Shown here: positions 23,401 to 30,078 of the stretch, piece by piece
How positions within the stretch are numbered: the first letter of the stretch is position 1
Layout of the letters: every line of letters starts with the position of its first letter
Assembly: GCA_041581135.1 (NCBI GenBank)
Contig: JBFGCM010000033.1
Location: 1 to 34,161 of the forward strand
Length of the DNA stretch: 34,161 bases
Direction: 5' to 3'
Origin: JBFGCM01 sp041581135
Lineage (GTDB): Bacteria > Actinomycetota > Acidimicrobiia > Spongiisociales > UBA5794
Position numbers and translations under genes: made by a program
Notes under the pieces: generated by a model
Seen by the model: the letters and a program-made list of their open reading frames with translations, nothing else
What the model was told of the DNA's origin: nothing
The model's database searches: none

Positions 23401-23673
23401 TCCGGCATCGATCACGTGCGTGTCGATGTCGTTGTCGAAGATCGTGTAGCCGTTGATGTCTATGTCGGCCCCGGTGGCGTTGTAGACCTCGAACCACTCG
23501 CCCTCGGAGTCGCCGACCGCGCTCGGGTTGTTCATGATCTCGTTGATCACCAGATCGCCGGCTGCCACCTGAGCCTGCGCGCCTGGCGCCAGCGGCGTGA
23601 GCGTGAGCATCGACGCAACCAGCGCGAGCAGCGCCAACCAGATGAGGACGAGATGGCTTCGTGTCCGTTCCAC
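20389..23673 (-). CDS. Secreted ExeM/NucH-like nuclease with two lamin-tail domains
   Basis: This 1094-aa exported protein has, in order: a signal peptide (about 1-35, ending AQAQ); two lamin-tail domains (about 38-198 and 205-368), each with LVINEIMNN, WFLSNS and a closing PGAANDC; an OB-like segment typical of extracellular nucleases (about 375-480, GFFIQDAVGDG); and an endonuclease/exonuclease/phosphatase domain (about 620-940) with ASFNVLNYW, LQELENNG, VLVLGDFNAYRNEDP and SSDHDMVLVGL. A helical Ala/Leu-rich tail (about 945-1094) follows and is not part of usual ExeM proteins. It probably degrades extracellular DNA, giving nucleotides and phosphate. No sorting signal is seen. The GTG start follows GGAAGGGG by 8 nt. 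Confidence 0.9.
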   Translation of the reverse strand: MERTRSHLVLIWLALLALVASMLTLTPLAPGAQAQVAAGDLVINEIMNNPSAVGDSEGEWFEVYNATGADIDINGYTIFDNDIDTHVIDAGGPLLVPAGGFLVLGNNTDIGTNGGAPVAYSYGGSWFLSNSGDEIVIADTALVEIDRVEYDGGPLFPDPTGNSMALIDPTFDNNVGANWCNSSTTMTGGDLGTPGAANDCPVVEDVGLVINEIMNNPDVLADSEGEYFELFNSTDADIDIEGWTISDNDVDVHVIANGGPLIVPAGDYLVLGNGDVGTPTAIGNHIDYSYGANWFLSNSADEVVVTDLDGVEVDRVEYDGGPLFPDLTGASMALIDPALDNNVGENWCQSGTPFGAGDLGSPGAANDCFEPPTDICDVAVTHAIYEIQGDGDVSPVDGQTVVTEGVVTADFTDLQDGFFIQDAVGDGNPATSDGIFVFRAGVETPVAVGDVVKVQGTASEFFDLTEVSASAISVCGGPATIEPVQPNLPLDEGASFEPFEGMLTTWETLYFSDTFNLHRFGEALMSAGAPLQNPTDVVEPGADAVALADLNARSSIVLDDANGSQFPDPIPYLGADSTTRRGDTIDGLTAVVSYSFGAYKLWPTVEPTVVRQNERPETPGSVGGDIQVASFNVLNYWTTIDDDVNGARGADSEAELERQTTKLVEAILNSEAEILGLQELENNGPTAIGALVDALNAAATEGSWAAVPDPAYPGGLESTNAIKVGIIYRSDLATPIGDSVADDDIEFAVDRPPVAQTFDVNGEVFTVVSNHFKSKSCRDAEEEGDPFFPEESDIGDGQACFNPRRTRQAAALLDFVAALQEMSGDEDVLVLGDFNAYRNEDPIDVLNGGLVNVHDLFGDSDTYSLVFFGAEGQLDYAFSTSGLAEKLTGVDTWHINADEPRVLDYNDFIEDPAESSSELSQLFFPDQYRSSDHDMVLVGLTAPAAADTARSLKEAALDLLLGAEPTQRILRAIDSLESSLDPELWTSDNEIVPGVGGAVFLHEMRAANQLEGEGEVADAAVDLMLAADRILAETKIAIGADAGLGERILDRARAQLALGDALAAADQEMAAMAAYNRAWRLIDRLLGGSTATFL
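22555..23570 (-). repeat. Tandem duplication encoding two lamin-tail domains
   Basis: The two halves encode closely similar domains of about 160 aa. Short stretches are identical at DNA level, for example the segment encoding INEIMNNP in each copy (near 23025-23050 and 23530-23555). The divergence elsewhere shows that the duplication is old. Confidence 0.75.
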
Positions 23674-23709
23674 TCCTGTTACCCCTTCCAGACGAAAACG
23701 ACGGAAGTC

Positions 23710-23715
23710 AGCCTA
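23710..23715 (-). promoter_or_regulatory. -10 box of nuclease gene
   Basis: TAGGCT on the minus strand lies 36 nt before the GTG, allowing a leader of about 29 nt that contains GGAAGGGG. Confidence 0.37.
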
Positions 23716-23764
23716 CCCATTCAGGGTGACGTGAGTTCGACGAAGAGTGGCGGACTCTGGAGCG

Positions 23765-24334
23765 TCAGTGGTGGTGCCCGTGCGGGTGCGGATCATCCCG
23801 ATGATCATGTGGTCGATCTGCCACGTGCATGGGGAACTTCTCGCCTGCCTCGATCGGGACCTGCAGCCAGTTCTCGTGCGGCGGGAGCGGGCACGAGTAT
23901 GCCTCGTCGTAGGCGCAGTACGGGTTGTAGGCGTAGTTGAAGTCGAGCGTCACCGTGCCGTCGCCGTTCGGCTCGAGATCGAGATACCGGCCGGCGCCGT
24001 AGGTCTCCTTGCCCGATGTCGCATCACGAAAGGGCACGAAGTACCCGTCGTCATGGCCGGGGGTGGAGAACAGCGTGAGCTGAGTTGGTTCGCCGCCGAT
24101 ATCGAAACGGACGACGCCGGCACGGACGTAGGCGCGGATCTGGCCATCGGAGGTCTGCACGTGTACCTCGCTGCCGTCGGCCGGCTCCACCGGGAGCTCG
24201 AAGCTCAGCTCCGGCGCCGGGTCGTAGTAGCTGAGCCCGGAGAACGAGGGGCGTAGTTCCTCCGGCAGCGGTGATTGCGGGTGCTCCCGCATGAACTCGT
24301 CCTTCTGGGCCCGGAAGTGCGTGAGGGATTCCAT
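23765..24334 (-). CDS. DUF1684 family protein with His-rich C-terminus
   Basis: This 189-aa protein has the DUF1684 signatures: an N-terminal FRAQKDEFMREHPQSPLP, GKETYGAGRYL, LDFNYAYNPYCAYDE, CPLPPHENWL and IEAGEK. The family function is unknown. The last 18 residues (ADRPHDHRDDPHPHGHHH) carry seven His and could bind Zn, Ni or Cu. The start is taken at ATG 24334. A TTG at 24442 has a perfect AGGAGG 3 nt upstream, but the 36 codons it would add are Pro-rich, lack family similarity and have only 23 of 36 G/C third positions, against 15 of 16 just after the ATG. No signal peptide is seen. Confidence 0.87.
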   Translation of the reverse strand: MESLTHFRAQKDEFMREHPQSPLPEELRPSFSGLSYYDPAPELSFELPVEPADGSEVHVQTSDGQIRAYVRAGVVRFDIGGEPTQLTLFSTPGHDDGYFVPFRDATSGKETYGAGRYLDLEPNGDGTVTLDFNYAYNPYCAYDEAYSCPLPPHENWLQVPIEAGEKFPMHVADRPHDHRDDPHPHGHHH

Positions 24335-24594
24335 GCCAGGTCCCAACCATCTGGCCGGCGGGGTGATTCCTGCAGCGGCGGACGGTGCCTGCGGAGGGGG
24401 GCCAGGAAGTTGGAGCTTCGGGACGGGTGGCGCAGCGTCCAACTACCTCCTACTGATGTGTGTGATAGCGAATGCGGCGTCGCCCCCCACCGTGATCGAC
24501 GGCGCGAGCCAGGCGCCTCATGGTCTGGGACTCTACCGACGACGGTACCGGCCGATGGTTCCGAGGGTCCAGGCAGTCTCCATGGCGGAGCTCG

Positions 24595-26523
24595 CTACAC
24601 CTGCCCCAGCGGCCAGACCCACGGGACCGCCACCACCGAAACCACCCAGAACACCAGTTTGAGCGGTGCACCGAAACGGATGTAGTCCATGAACCGGTAG
24701 CCGCCGGGGCCGTAGACCATGGCGTTGGTCTTGTACCCCATCGGGGTGAGGAAGCTGGCCGACGCGGCAAAGGCGATGGTGATGATCAAGGGGAACGGTT
24801 CGAGCCCCATGATGTTGGCAACCGACAGAGCGATCGGCACCATCAGCACCGCGGTCGAGTTGTTGGACATGATCTCGGTGAGGATGGTGGTGGTGAGATA
24901 GAGGATCGAAAGGATGAGAAAGGTGCCCGAGGACTGGGCGCCCAGCCGGGCGATCTGGTCGCCGATCAGAGTCGCCAGCCCGGTGTTCACCATGGCCTTT
25001 CCCATCGGCAGGATGGCGGCGACCAGGAAGATCACCGTCCAGTTGATCGAGTGGTAGGCCTCCTGCATCGTGAGGCGGCGGGTCACCAACATCGCCACCG
25101 CTCCGTAGATCGAAGCGGTGAGGATCGGTAGCACGCCGAGCGAGGCCAGGGTTACGACGGCAATCAAGATGCCTGCGTTGAGCCACCAGCCGCGGCGCAG
25201 CTCCAGCTGAAGCCCGTGCTCCTGGAGGTTGACGAGCGCTTCGCTCTGAGCGAGAGCCTGGATCCGACCCCGATCTCCGAACAAGAGCAGGGTGTCCCAT
25301 CGGTCGAGGACGACGCTACCCAGCTGCGCGCGAATGACCTGTCCGGTGCGCCGGAGCGCGACCACCTGGACACCGAAGCGGCGGCGGAAATCGAGCTCTT
25401 TGAGGCTCTCGCCGACCAGGCGAGAGGTAGGAGAAACTTGGACCTCGACCAGCACGTTGGGGCCGGACTCGATCTTGTCGGCGGTGCTTTCCTCCCGCAT
25501 GCTCTCTGCAGCCCCCTCATCGGACACCCTCTGCGACGCGTCGCCTTCGGAGCCGGCACCGTCTTCGGGCTGCCGAGGTCCTTCGACCAGGTGGGACCCC
25601 TCGTCCTGGGTCGCTGCGTGAGGCGTCTCGGTATCGGCTCTCTCGAGCAGCTTGAGGTTGCACTGCTCACTGAAGGAAACGATGTCTTGCACCGCGCCTT
25701 GGAGAATCAGCCGATCGCCGGGCTCGAGCGTCTCGTCGACCAGATCGACGAGACGGCTGTCGCCGCGCACGATCTCGAGCACGGTGACGCGAAAACGCTC
25801 GGTGACCCGAGCCTCGACCAGCGTCTGGCCGACGATGCGAGCCGACGGCGTGACCTCGAGCTCGCTCAGGTAGCCCTCGAGATAGTCCTCGGCCAGCGAC
25901 TCGGGGGTGCTGCGTGCCGGCAGAAGACGCATCATCACGAACATGTTGTAGCCCATGCCGATCACGAACAGCGGCACACCGACGCTGGCGAGCTCGAACA
26001 TGGTGAACGGTCGGAAGCCGTACTCGCCGGCGAGCGAGCTGATCAGCAGGTTGGTCGAAGTGCCGATCAGGGTGCAGGTGCCGCCGAAGATGGTGGCGTA
26101 GGAGAGCGGCAGCAACACCTTCGACGGGCTCACGCGGTAGTGATTGGCGAGATGGATGGTGACCGGCATGAATATGGTGAGCGCCGCCACGTTGTTGATG
26201 AACGCGGAGAGCACACCCGCCACCGTCATCACCATGACGCTGCCCATTGTGTGGCTGTCGCCCGACATCGCGGCCAGCTTGTGCGCCAGCTTGCTGATCA
26301 GGCCGCTCTTGAGCAGACCTTCGCTCAATACGAAGATCATCATCACCGTGATCACCGCCTCGTTGGCGAATCCGCTCACTCCCTCCTCGGGGGTGACCAG
26401 CCCGAACAACAGAAGCAGTGCGAGGCTGGTGAGGGCCACCAGGTCGATAGGTAGCCATTCGCGCACAAAGGCGGCCATCGTGAATGCGATGACCAAGAGG
26501 AGGAGCAGCTGATCGAGGGTCAC
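24595..26523 (-). CDS. SLC13/DASS-type anion transporter with two RCK_C domains
   Basis: This 642-aa transporter has a first membrane half (about 5-200) with VLSAFINNVAALTIFMP and GGTCTLIGTSTNLL, and a second half (about 455-640) with EIMSNNSTAVLMVP. These are the paired substrate/Na+ motifs of this family. Between them are two RCK_C (TrkA-C) domains (about 205-290 and 352-440) joined by an acidic, Ser/Glu-rich linker (about 295-350). Members carry dicarboxylates, sulfate or other anions; the RCK_C-containing branch is often sulfate-linked, but this is inference. The GTG start has GGAG 5 nt upstream. Confidence 0.9.
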   Translation of the reverse strand: MTLDQLLLLLVIAFTMAAFVREWLPIDLVALTSLALLLLFGLVTPEEGVSGFANEAVITVMMIFVLSEGLLKSGLISKLAHKLAAMSGDSHTMGSVMVMTVAGVLSAFINNVAALTIFMPVTIHLANHYRVSPSKVLLPLSYATIFGGTCTLIGTSTNLLISSLAGEYGFRPFTMFELASVGVPLFVIGMGYNMFVMMRLLPARSTPESLAEDYLEGYLSELEVTPSARIVGQTLVEARVTERFRVTVLEIVRGDSRLVDLVDETLEPGDRLILQGAVQDIVSFSEQCNLKLLERADTETPHAATQDEGSHLVEGPRQPEDGAGSEGDASQRVSDEGAAESMREESTADKIESGPNVLVEVQVSPTSRLVGESLKELDFRRRFGVQVVALRRTGQVIRAQLGSVVLDRWDTLLLFGDRGRIQALAQSEALVNLQEHGLQLELRRGWWLNAGILIAVVTLASLGVLPILTASIYGAVAMLVTRRLTMQEAYHSINWTVIFLVAAILPMGKAMVNTGLATLIGDQIARLGAQSSGTFLILSILYLTTTILTEIMSNNSTAVLMVPIALSVANIMGLEPFPLIITIAFAASASFLTPMGYKTNAMVYGPGGYRFMDYIRFGAPLKLVFWVVSVVAVPWVWPLGQV

Positions 26524-26541
26524 GAGATCTCCGCCCGACTC

Positions 26542-26547
26542 AGCCTA
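26542..26547 (-). promoter_or_regulatory. -10 box of SLC13-type transporter
   Basis: TAGGCT on the minus strand lies 18 nt before the GTG start. It is the same hexamer as upstream of mce and the nuclease gene. Confidence 0.37.
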
Positions 26548-27078
26548 GAGCAGATGCCGCGGCGGGGATGAGAACCGAGATCCGCTCTGGCATCTCGAGT
26601 CGCAACCCGCGCGTATCTACCCGAGACGCCGTCGACCATAAGGACTTCCGAATCCAGATTCACTCGCTCAAGATGTTGCCATCCTCCATGACCATCTCGC
26701 CGCATCGTCGGAGTTGGCCGGCTCCTGTCCTGTAGCTGATGTCGTTGGCAGTGCGTCCGTCGGGGGCTGCGGCGAGTTCAGCAGAGAAGGCTCTGCGAGG
26801 CCGGGCCTTGCAACTTCTTCGGGCTGAGGGTGAATCCACTGAGGAGAGGAGTCACGGGGCTTCTCGGCCCGGTAGGGATGTTCTTCCTTCAAGCAATAGC
26901 GAGTGAAGCAGCCACAAGTACGACGCTTGCCACGGTCAAAGCAATGACGGCCCACGTGACCCTGGTCGCAAGCCCAACAGTCCCCCGCGCCAGCAGGGGG
27001 AAGGTGCCTAGGGCGGAGCGAAGCGAAGCCGAAGGTAGGGGGTCCCTCACCGCGACCACGGACCCGGTGCGACTCTCG
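26548..27078. other. Gene-poor divergent region with degenerate coding traces
   Basis: No gene is convincing here. On the minus strand, 26889-26984 encodes a stretch ending in a clear transmembrane helix (TWAVIALTVASVVLVAASLAIA), but its frame enters from non-coding sequence without a good start. A different minus frame (26668-26955, 95 codons) has poor codon use and no similarity I recognise. The pair could be the remains of a small membrane protein gene broken by a frameshift. Codon-position G/C bias is much weaker than in neighbouring genes. Confidence 0.5.
26981..27046. repeat. REP-like extragenic element candidate
   Basis: A short hairpin (CCCCC...GGGGG, 26982-27000) is followed by a purine-rich stretch with reiterated GCGAAGC and a run GTAGGGGGTCCC. 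It looks like the dispersed extragenic elements of many high-GC genomes. Only one copy is in the window, so repetition is not shown here. Confidence 0.3.
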
Positions 27079-27084
27079 TATCCT
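27079..27084 (+). promoter_or_regulatory. -10 box of glucoamylase
   Basis: TATCCT predicts a transcript start near 27091. AGAGGA (27099-27104) follows, placed 6 nt before the in-frame CTG at 27111. Confidence 0.4.
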
Positions 27085-27110
27085 GGCGCCCCCGCACCAG
27101 AGGACATTCC

Positions 27111-27203
27111 CTGCAGTTTCACGACCACTTCCATGGGGGCCAGCGACCCGCCCCCGGCGGTCCGGGGATCGAGCCCCGCTGGACTCGTGCCTCGAAGGAT
27201 GCG
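27111..27203 (+). other. In-frame coding extension upstream of glucoamylase GTG
   Basis: Reading the glucoamylase frame upstream of GTG 27204 gives PAPGGPGIEPRW followed by TRASKDAV. This matches the conserved opening of bacterial glucoamylases (APGxPG...W...K.G.GTA). The frame is open back to a TAG at 27036-27038, yet contains no ATG, GTG or TTG before 27204. CTG 27111 has a well-placed AGAGGA. ATG 27133 is in the next frame and would come into register if the G5 run (27135-27139) had one more G. Confidence 0.65.
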
Positions 27204-29519
27204 GTGGGCACGGCCTTCAGCCGGACGAGCCACGTGTGGTTCACCCTGGACCTCGGGGTGGTCACCGAGGTCTACTACCCCACCATCGACCAGCCGCAGC
27301 TCCGTGACCTCCAGTTTCTGGTGACCGACGGCGAGTCGTTCTTCCACGACGAACGCCGCGACACCGTCCACCAGATCGAACCACTCTCCACCCACGCCCT
27401 CGGGTACCGGATCACCAACGCCGACCCGGAGGGGCGCTACTGCATCGTGAAGGAGATCATCGCCGACCCCGACCGGCCGACGGTGCTTCTCCACACGTCG
27501 TTCCAGCCGGCTCCAGGCTGGGAGGGGAAGCTACGGGTGTTCGTGCTCGCCGCGCCGCACATCGAAGACGGCGGCTGGGGGAACGTCGGTGAGGTCGGCG
27601 AGGCCGCCGATCGCACCTTGCTGCTGGCCCACAAGGGCAACACGTGGCTCGCGCTCGGCGCCAGCGTCCCCTTCGCGAGGACCTCGGTGGGCTTCGTGGG
27701 CGTCAACGACGGCTGGGGCGACCTGGCAACCGATTTCGAGATGCACCATGAGTACGACTTCGCCGGGCCCGGCAACATCGCACTCACCGGCGAGATCGAT
27801 CTGTCGGCCACCACCGACTTCACGCTGGCGCTGTCTCTGGGCAACCGGCGCCAGGGTGCCGTGACCGCACTGTTGCAGTCCCTGAGCCGGCCGTTCGCCG
27901 GAACCCGCGACCGGTATGTGGCCGCCTGGGACACGGTGTGCGCAGACAGCCTGGACCTGAGTGACGTGTCCACCGACGGCGGCAGGCTCTTCCACACCAG
28001 CCAGTCGCTGTTGCTCTCCCACGAGGACAAGATGTACGAAGGGGCGATGATCGCGTCCCTCAGCATCCCGTGGGGTGAGACCCGCAACGACACCGATGCC
28101 GACGGCTATCACCTGGTATGGACCCGCGACATGGTCAACAGCTCCACGGGCCTCCTGGCCACGGGTGACACCACCCAACCGTTTCGGGCACTGGTCTATC
28201 TGGCCGCCTCGCAGCGGCCCGACGGCGGCTTCTACCAGAACTTCTTCGTGTCGGGGGATCCGCACTGGACCGGCATCCAGCTCGACGAGGTCGCCTTTCC
28301 GATCATCCTCGCCTTCCGTCTGTACCGGCTGGACGCACTGCGTGAGTTCGATCCATACCCGATGGTGCTCCGCGCCGCCCGGTACCTCATCCAACACGGT
28401 CCGGCCACCCCGCAAGAACGCTGGGAGGAAGCGGCCGGCTACTCGCCGTCGACCCTGGCGTCGAACATCGCCGCGCTCACGTGTGCCGCCGTGATGGCGG
28501 CCGAGCGCGGCGACGCCACCATCGCCCGCTTCATCACCGAGTACGCCGACTTCCTCGACGCCCACATCGAGCAGTGGACGGTGACCACCTCGGGCACGCT
28601 GCACCCCGAGGTCAACCGCCACTACATCCGCATCCTCCCCGACGACCCCGAGAGTCCGGTCCCGCACGAAGATCCGGAACACACCTGGCTGACGCTGGCC
28701 AACCGTGGCCCACAGCAGCAACACACGTTCCCGGCCAAGGACATCATCGACGCCGGCTTCCTGGAGCTGGTCCGCTACGGCGTACGCTCCGCCGGCGACC
28801 CGCTCATCGAGGATTCGCTGGCCGTGGTCGATCACCTGCTGCGGGACGAGTTCGAGGAGGGCCCGGCCTGGCGCCGCTACAACCACGACGGATATGGGCA
28901 ACGCGCCGACGGCACGGCCTACGACGGCTGGGGGGTGGGACGGGCGTGGCCGCTGCTGACCGGCGAGCGAGCCCACTACGAGTTGGCGGCCGGACGGCCG
29001 GTGAAGTCGTACATCACTGCGATGGAGCGTTTCGCCCGGGGAGCCGGCCTGCTGCCCGAACAGGTGTGGAACGCCGATCCGATTCCCGAGCACTTCCTGT
29101 GGCCCGGCGGACCCACCGGCGCCGCCATGCCACTCATGTGGGCGCACGCCGAGTACATCAAGCTGTTGCGCTCCACTCGCGACGACGCCGTGTTCGACCG
29201 CATCCCCGAGGTGGCGGCTCGTTACGCCGCCGGGCGCCGCGACCAGGTCGAACGGCAGGTGTGGAAGCCCAACCGGCGCTGCCCCACCGTCCCTGCGGGT
29301 GCCATTCTCCGAGTGCAAGCCGGCGCGTCGTTCTCGCTGGTGTGGACCGACAACGAATGGGTCGACACGTACGCGACGCCCGGCGCCGACAGCGAGCTCG
29401 GTGTGTGGTTCGTCGACATCGACATCGACCCCGCCCAGCAGGCGCCCATTCGCTTCACCTTCCACTGGGGCGACGGCCATTGGGAGGGATGGGATCACGC
29501 GGTCGAGGTGATCGCCTGA
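27204..29519 (+). CDS. GH15 glucoamylase-like glycoside hydrolase
   Basis: This 771-aa enzyme (from GTG 27204) has the bacterial glucoamylase layout: an N-terminal beta-sandwich (about 1-245, with VWFTLDLGVVTEVYYPTID) and an (alpha/alpha)6 catalytic domain (about 265-680), then a beta-rich tail. HLVWTRDMVNS is the conserved substrate loop. The general acid lies in RWEEAAGYSPSTLA (E408/E409) and the base is E588 in WPLLTGERAHYE. It probably releases glucose from maltodextrins, glycogen or a related alpha-glucan. No signal peptide is seen, so it is likely cytoplasmic. The real N-terminus lies upstream (see 27111-27203). It overlaps the acetyltransferase gene by 1 nt. Confidence 0.92.
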   Translation: MGTAFSRTSHVWFTLDLGVVTEVYYPTIDQPQLRDLQFLVTDGESFFHDERRDTVHQIEPLSTHALGYRITNADPEGRYCIVKEIIADPDRPTVLLHTSFQPAPGWEGKLRVFVLAAPHIEDGGWGNVGEVGEAADRTLLLAHKGNTWLALGASVPFARTSVGFVGVNDGWGDLATDFEMHHEYDFAGPGNIALTGEIDLSATTDFTLALSLGNRRQGAVTALLQSLSRPFAGTRDRYVAAWDTVCADSLDLSDVSTDGGRLFHTSQSLLLSHEDKMYEGAMIASLSIPWGETRNDTDADGYHLVWTRDMVNSSTGLLATGDTTQPFRALVYLAASQRPDGGFYQNFFVSGDPHWTGIQLDEVAFPIILAFRLYRLDALREFDPYPMVLRAARYLIQHGPATPQERWEEAAGYSPSTLASNIAALTCAAVMAAERGDATIARFITEYADFLDAHIEQWTVTTSGTLHPEVNRHYIRILPDDPESPVPHEDPEHTWLTLANRGPQQQHTFPAKDIIDAGFLELVRYGVRSAGDPLIEDSLAVVDHLLRDEFEEGPAWRRYNHDGYGQRADGTAYDGWGVGRAWPLLTGERAHYELAAGRPVKSYITAMERFARGAGLLPEQVWNADPIPEHFLWPGGPTGAAMPLMWAHAEYIKLLRSTRDDAVFDRIPEVAARYAAGRRDQVERQVWKPNRRCPTVPAGAILRVQAGASFSLVWTDNEWVDTYATPGADSELGVWFVDIDIDPAQQAPIRFTFHWGDGHWEGWDHAVEVIA

Positions 29520-30016
29520 TGCGCATCCGGCACGCCACGGCCGCGGACGTGCCCCGCATCAACGACATCTACAACCACTACATCGTCGAGACCCACGTGT
29601 CGTTCGACTTCGAGCCCTGGAGCGACGAGCGTCGGCTCCGATGGTTCGAGTCCTACGATCGCGATGGACGGCATCCCGTGCTGGTGGCAGAGATCGACGG
29701 ACGCATCGTGGGCACCAGCTATGCCGGCCCGTATCGCAACAAGGAGGCGTACGCCACCAGCGTCGAGACCACGGTGGTCCTCGATCATTCCGAGCTCGGC
29801 AAGGGCATCGGCCGGGCGCTCCTGGCTGCTCTGCTGGAAGAGCTGGCCACCCACGACGTGCATCGGGCGTACGCCATCGTCGCCCTCCCCAACGAGGCGT
29901 CGATCGAGGCCCACCAGGCCCTCGGGTACCGCTCCCTCGGCGTCCAACACGAAGTGGGTCGGAAGTTCGGCTCGTACTGGAGTACGGAGCTCCTGGAGAA
30001 GCGCTTCGACGATTGA
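29519..30016 (+). CDS. GNAT N-acetyltransferase, phosphinothricin acetyltransferase-like
   Basis: This 165-aa protein matches the Pat/Bar-like GNAT branch: an opening RHATAADVPRINDIYNHYI, the FDFEPWS segment (30-35), an acetyl-CoA loop LGKGIGRALL (93-102) and ALPNEASIEAHQALGYRSLG (122-141). Such enzymes acetylate small amines such as phosphinothricin or methionine sulfoximine, or protect against related amino acids; the true substrate is unknown. ATG 29519 overlaps the glucoamylase stop (TGATG), so translation is coupled although the functions look unrelated. Confidence 0.92.
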   Translation: MRIRHATAADVPRINDIYNHYIVETHVSFDFEPWSDERRLRWFESYDRDGRHPVLVAEIDGRIVGTSYAGPYRNKEAYATSVETTVVLDHSELGKGIGRALLAALLEELATHDVHRAYAIVALPNEASIEAHQALGYRSLGVQHEVGRKFGSYWSTELLEKRFDD

Positions 30017-30042
30017 GCATGCCACCGCCCGCTTGCGGCGCG

Positions 30043-30048
30043 TAGAGT
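30043..30048 (+). promoter_or_regulatory. -10 box of RCK channel gene
   Basis: TAGAGT lies 30 nt before ATG 30079. A purine-rich GAGAGGAAG (30061-30069) in the leader is the ribosome binding candidate. Confidence 0.37.
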
Positions 30049-30078
30049 CCGAGCGGGACCGAGAGGAAGTGGCAGGGC

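Noticed and set aside
26668..26955. 95-codon minus-strand frame as a real gene
   Set aside because: It has weak codon-position bias, no ribosome site and no recognised similarity. It is kept only as part of the degenerate region.
27531..29498. A 655-codon minus-strand open frame opposite the glucoamylase gene
   Set aside because: The opposite strand carries intact GH15 catalytic motifs. This frame shows no recognisable domain and is open only because of GC-rich codon bias.
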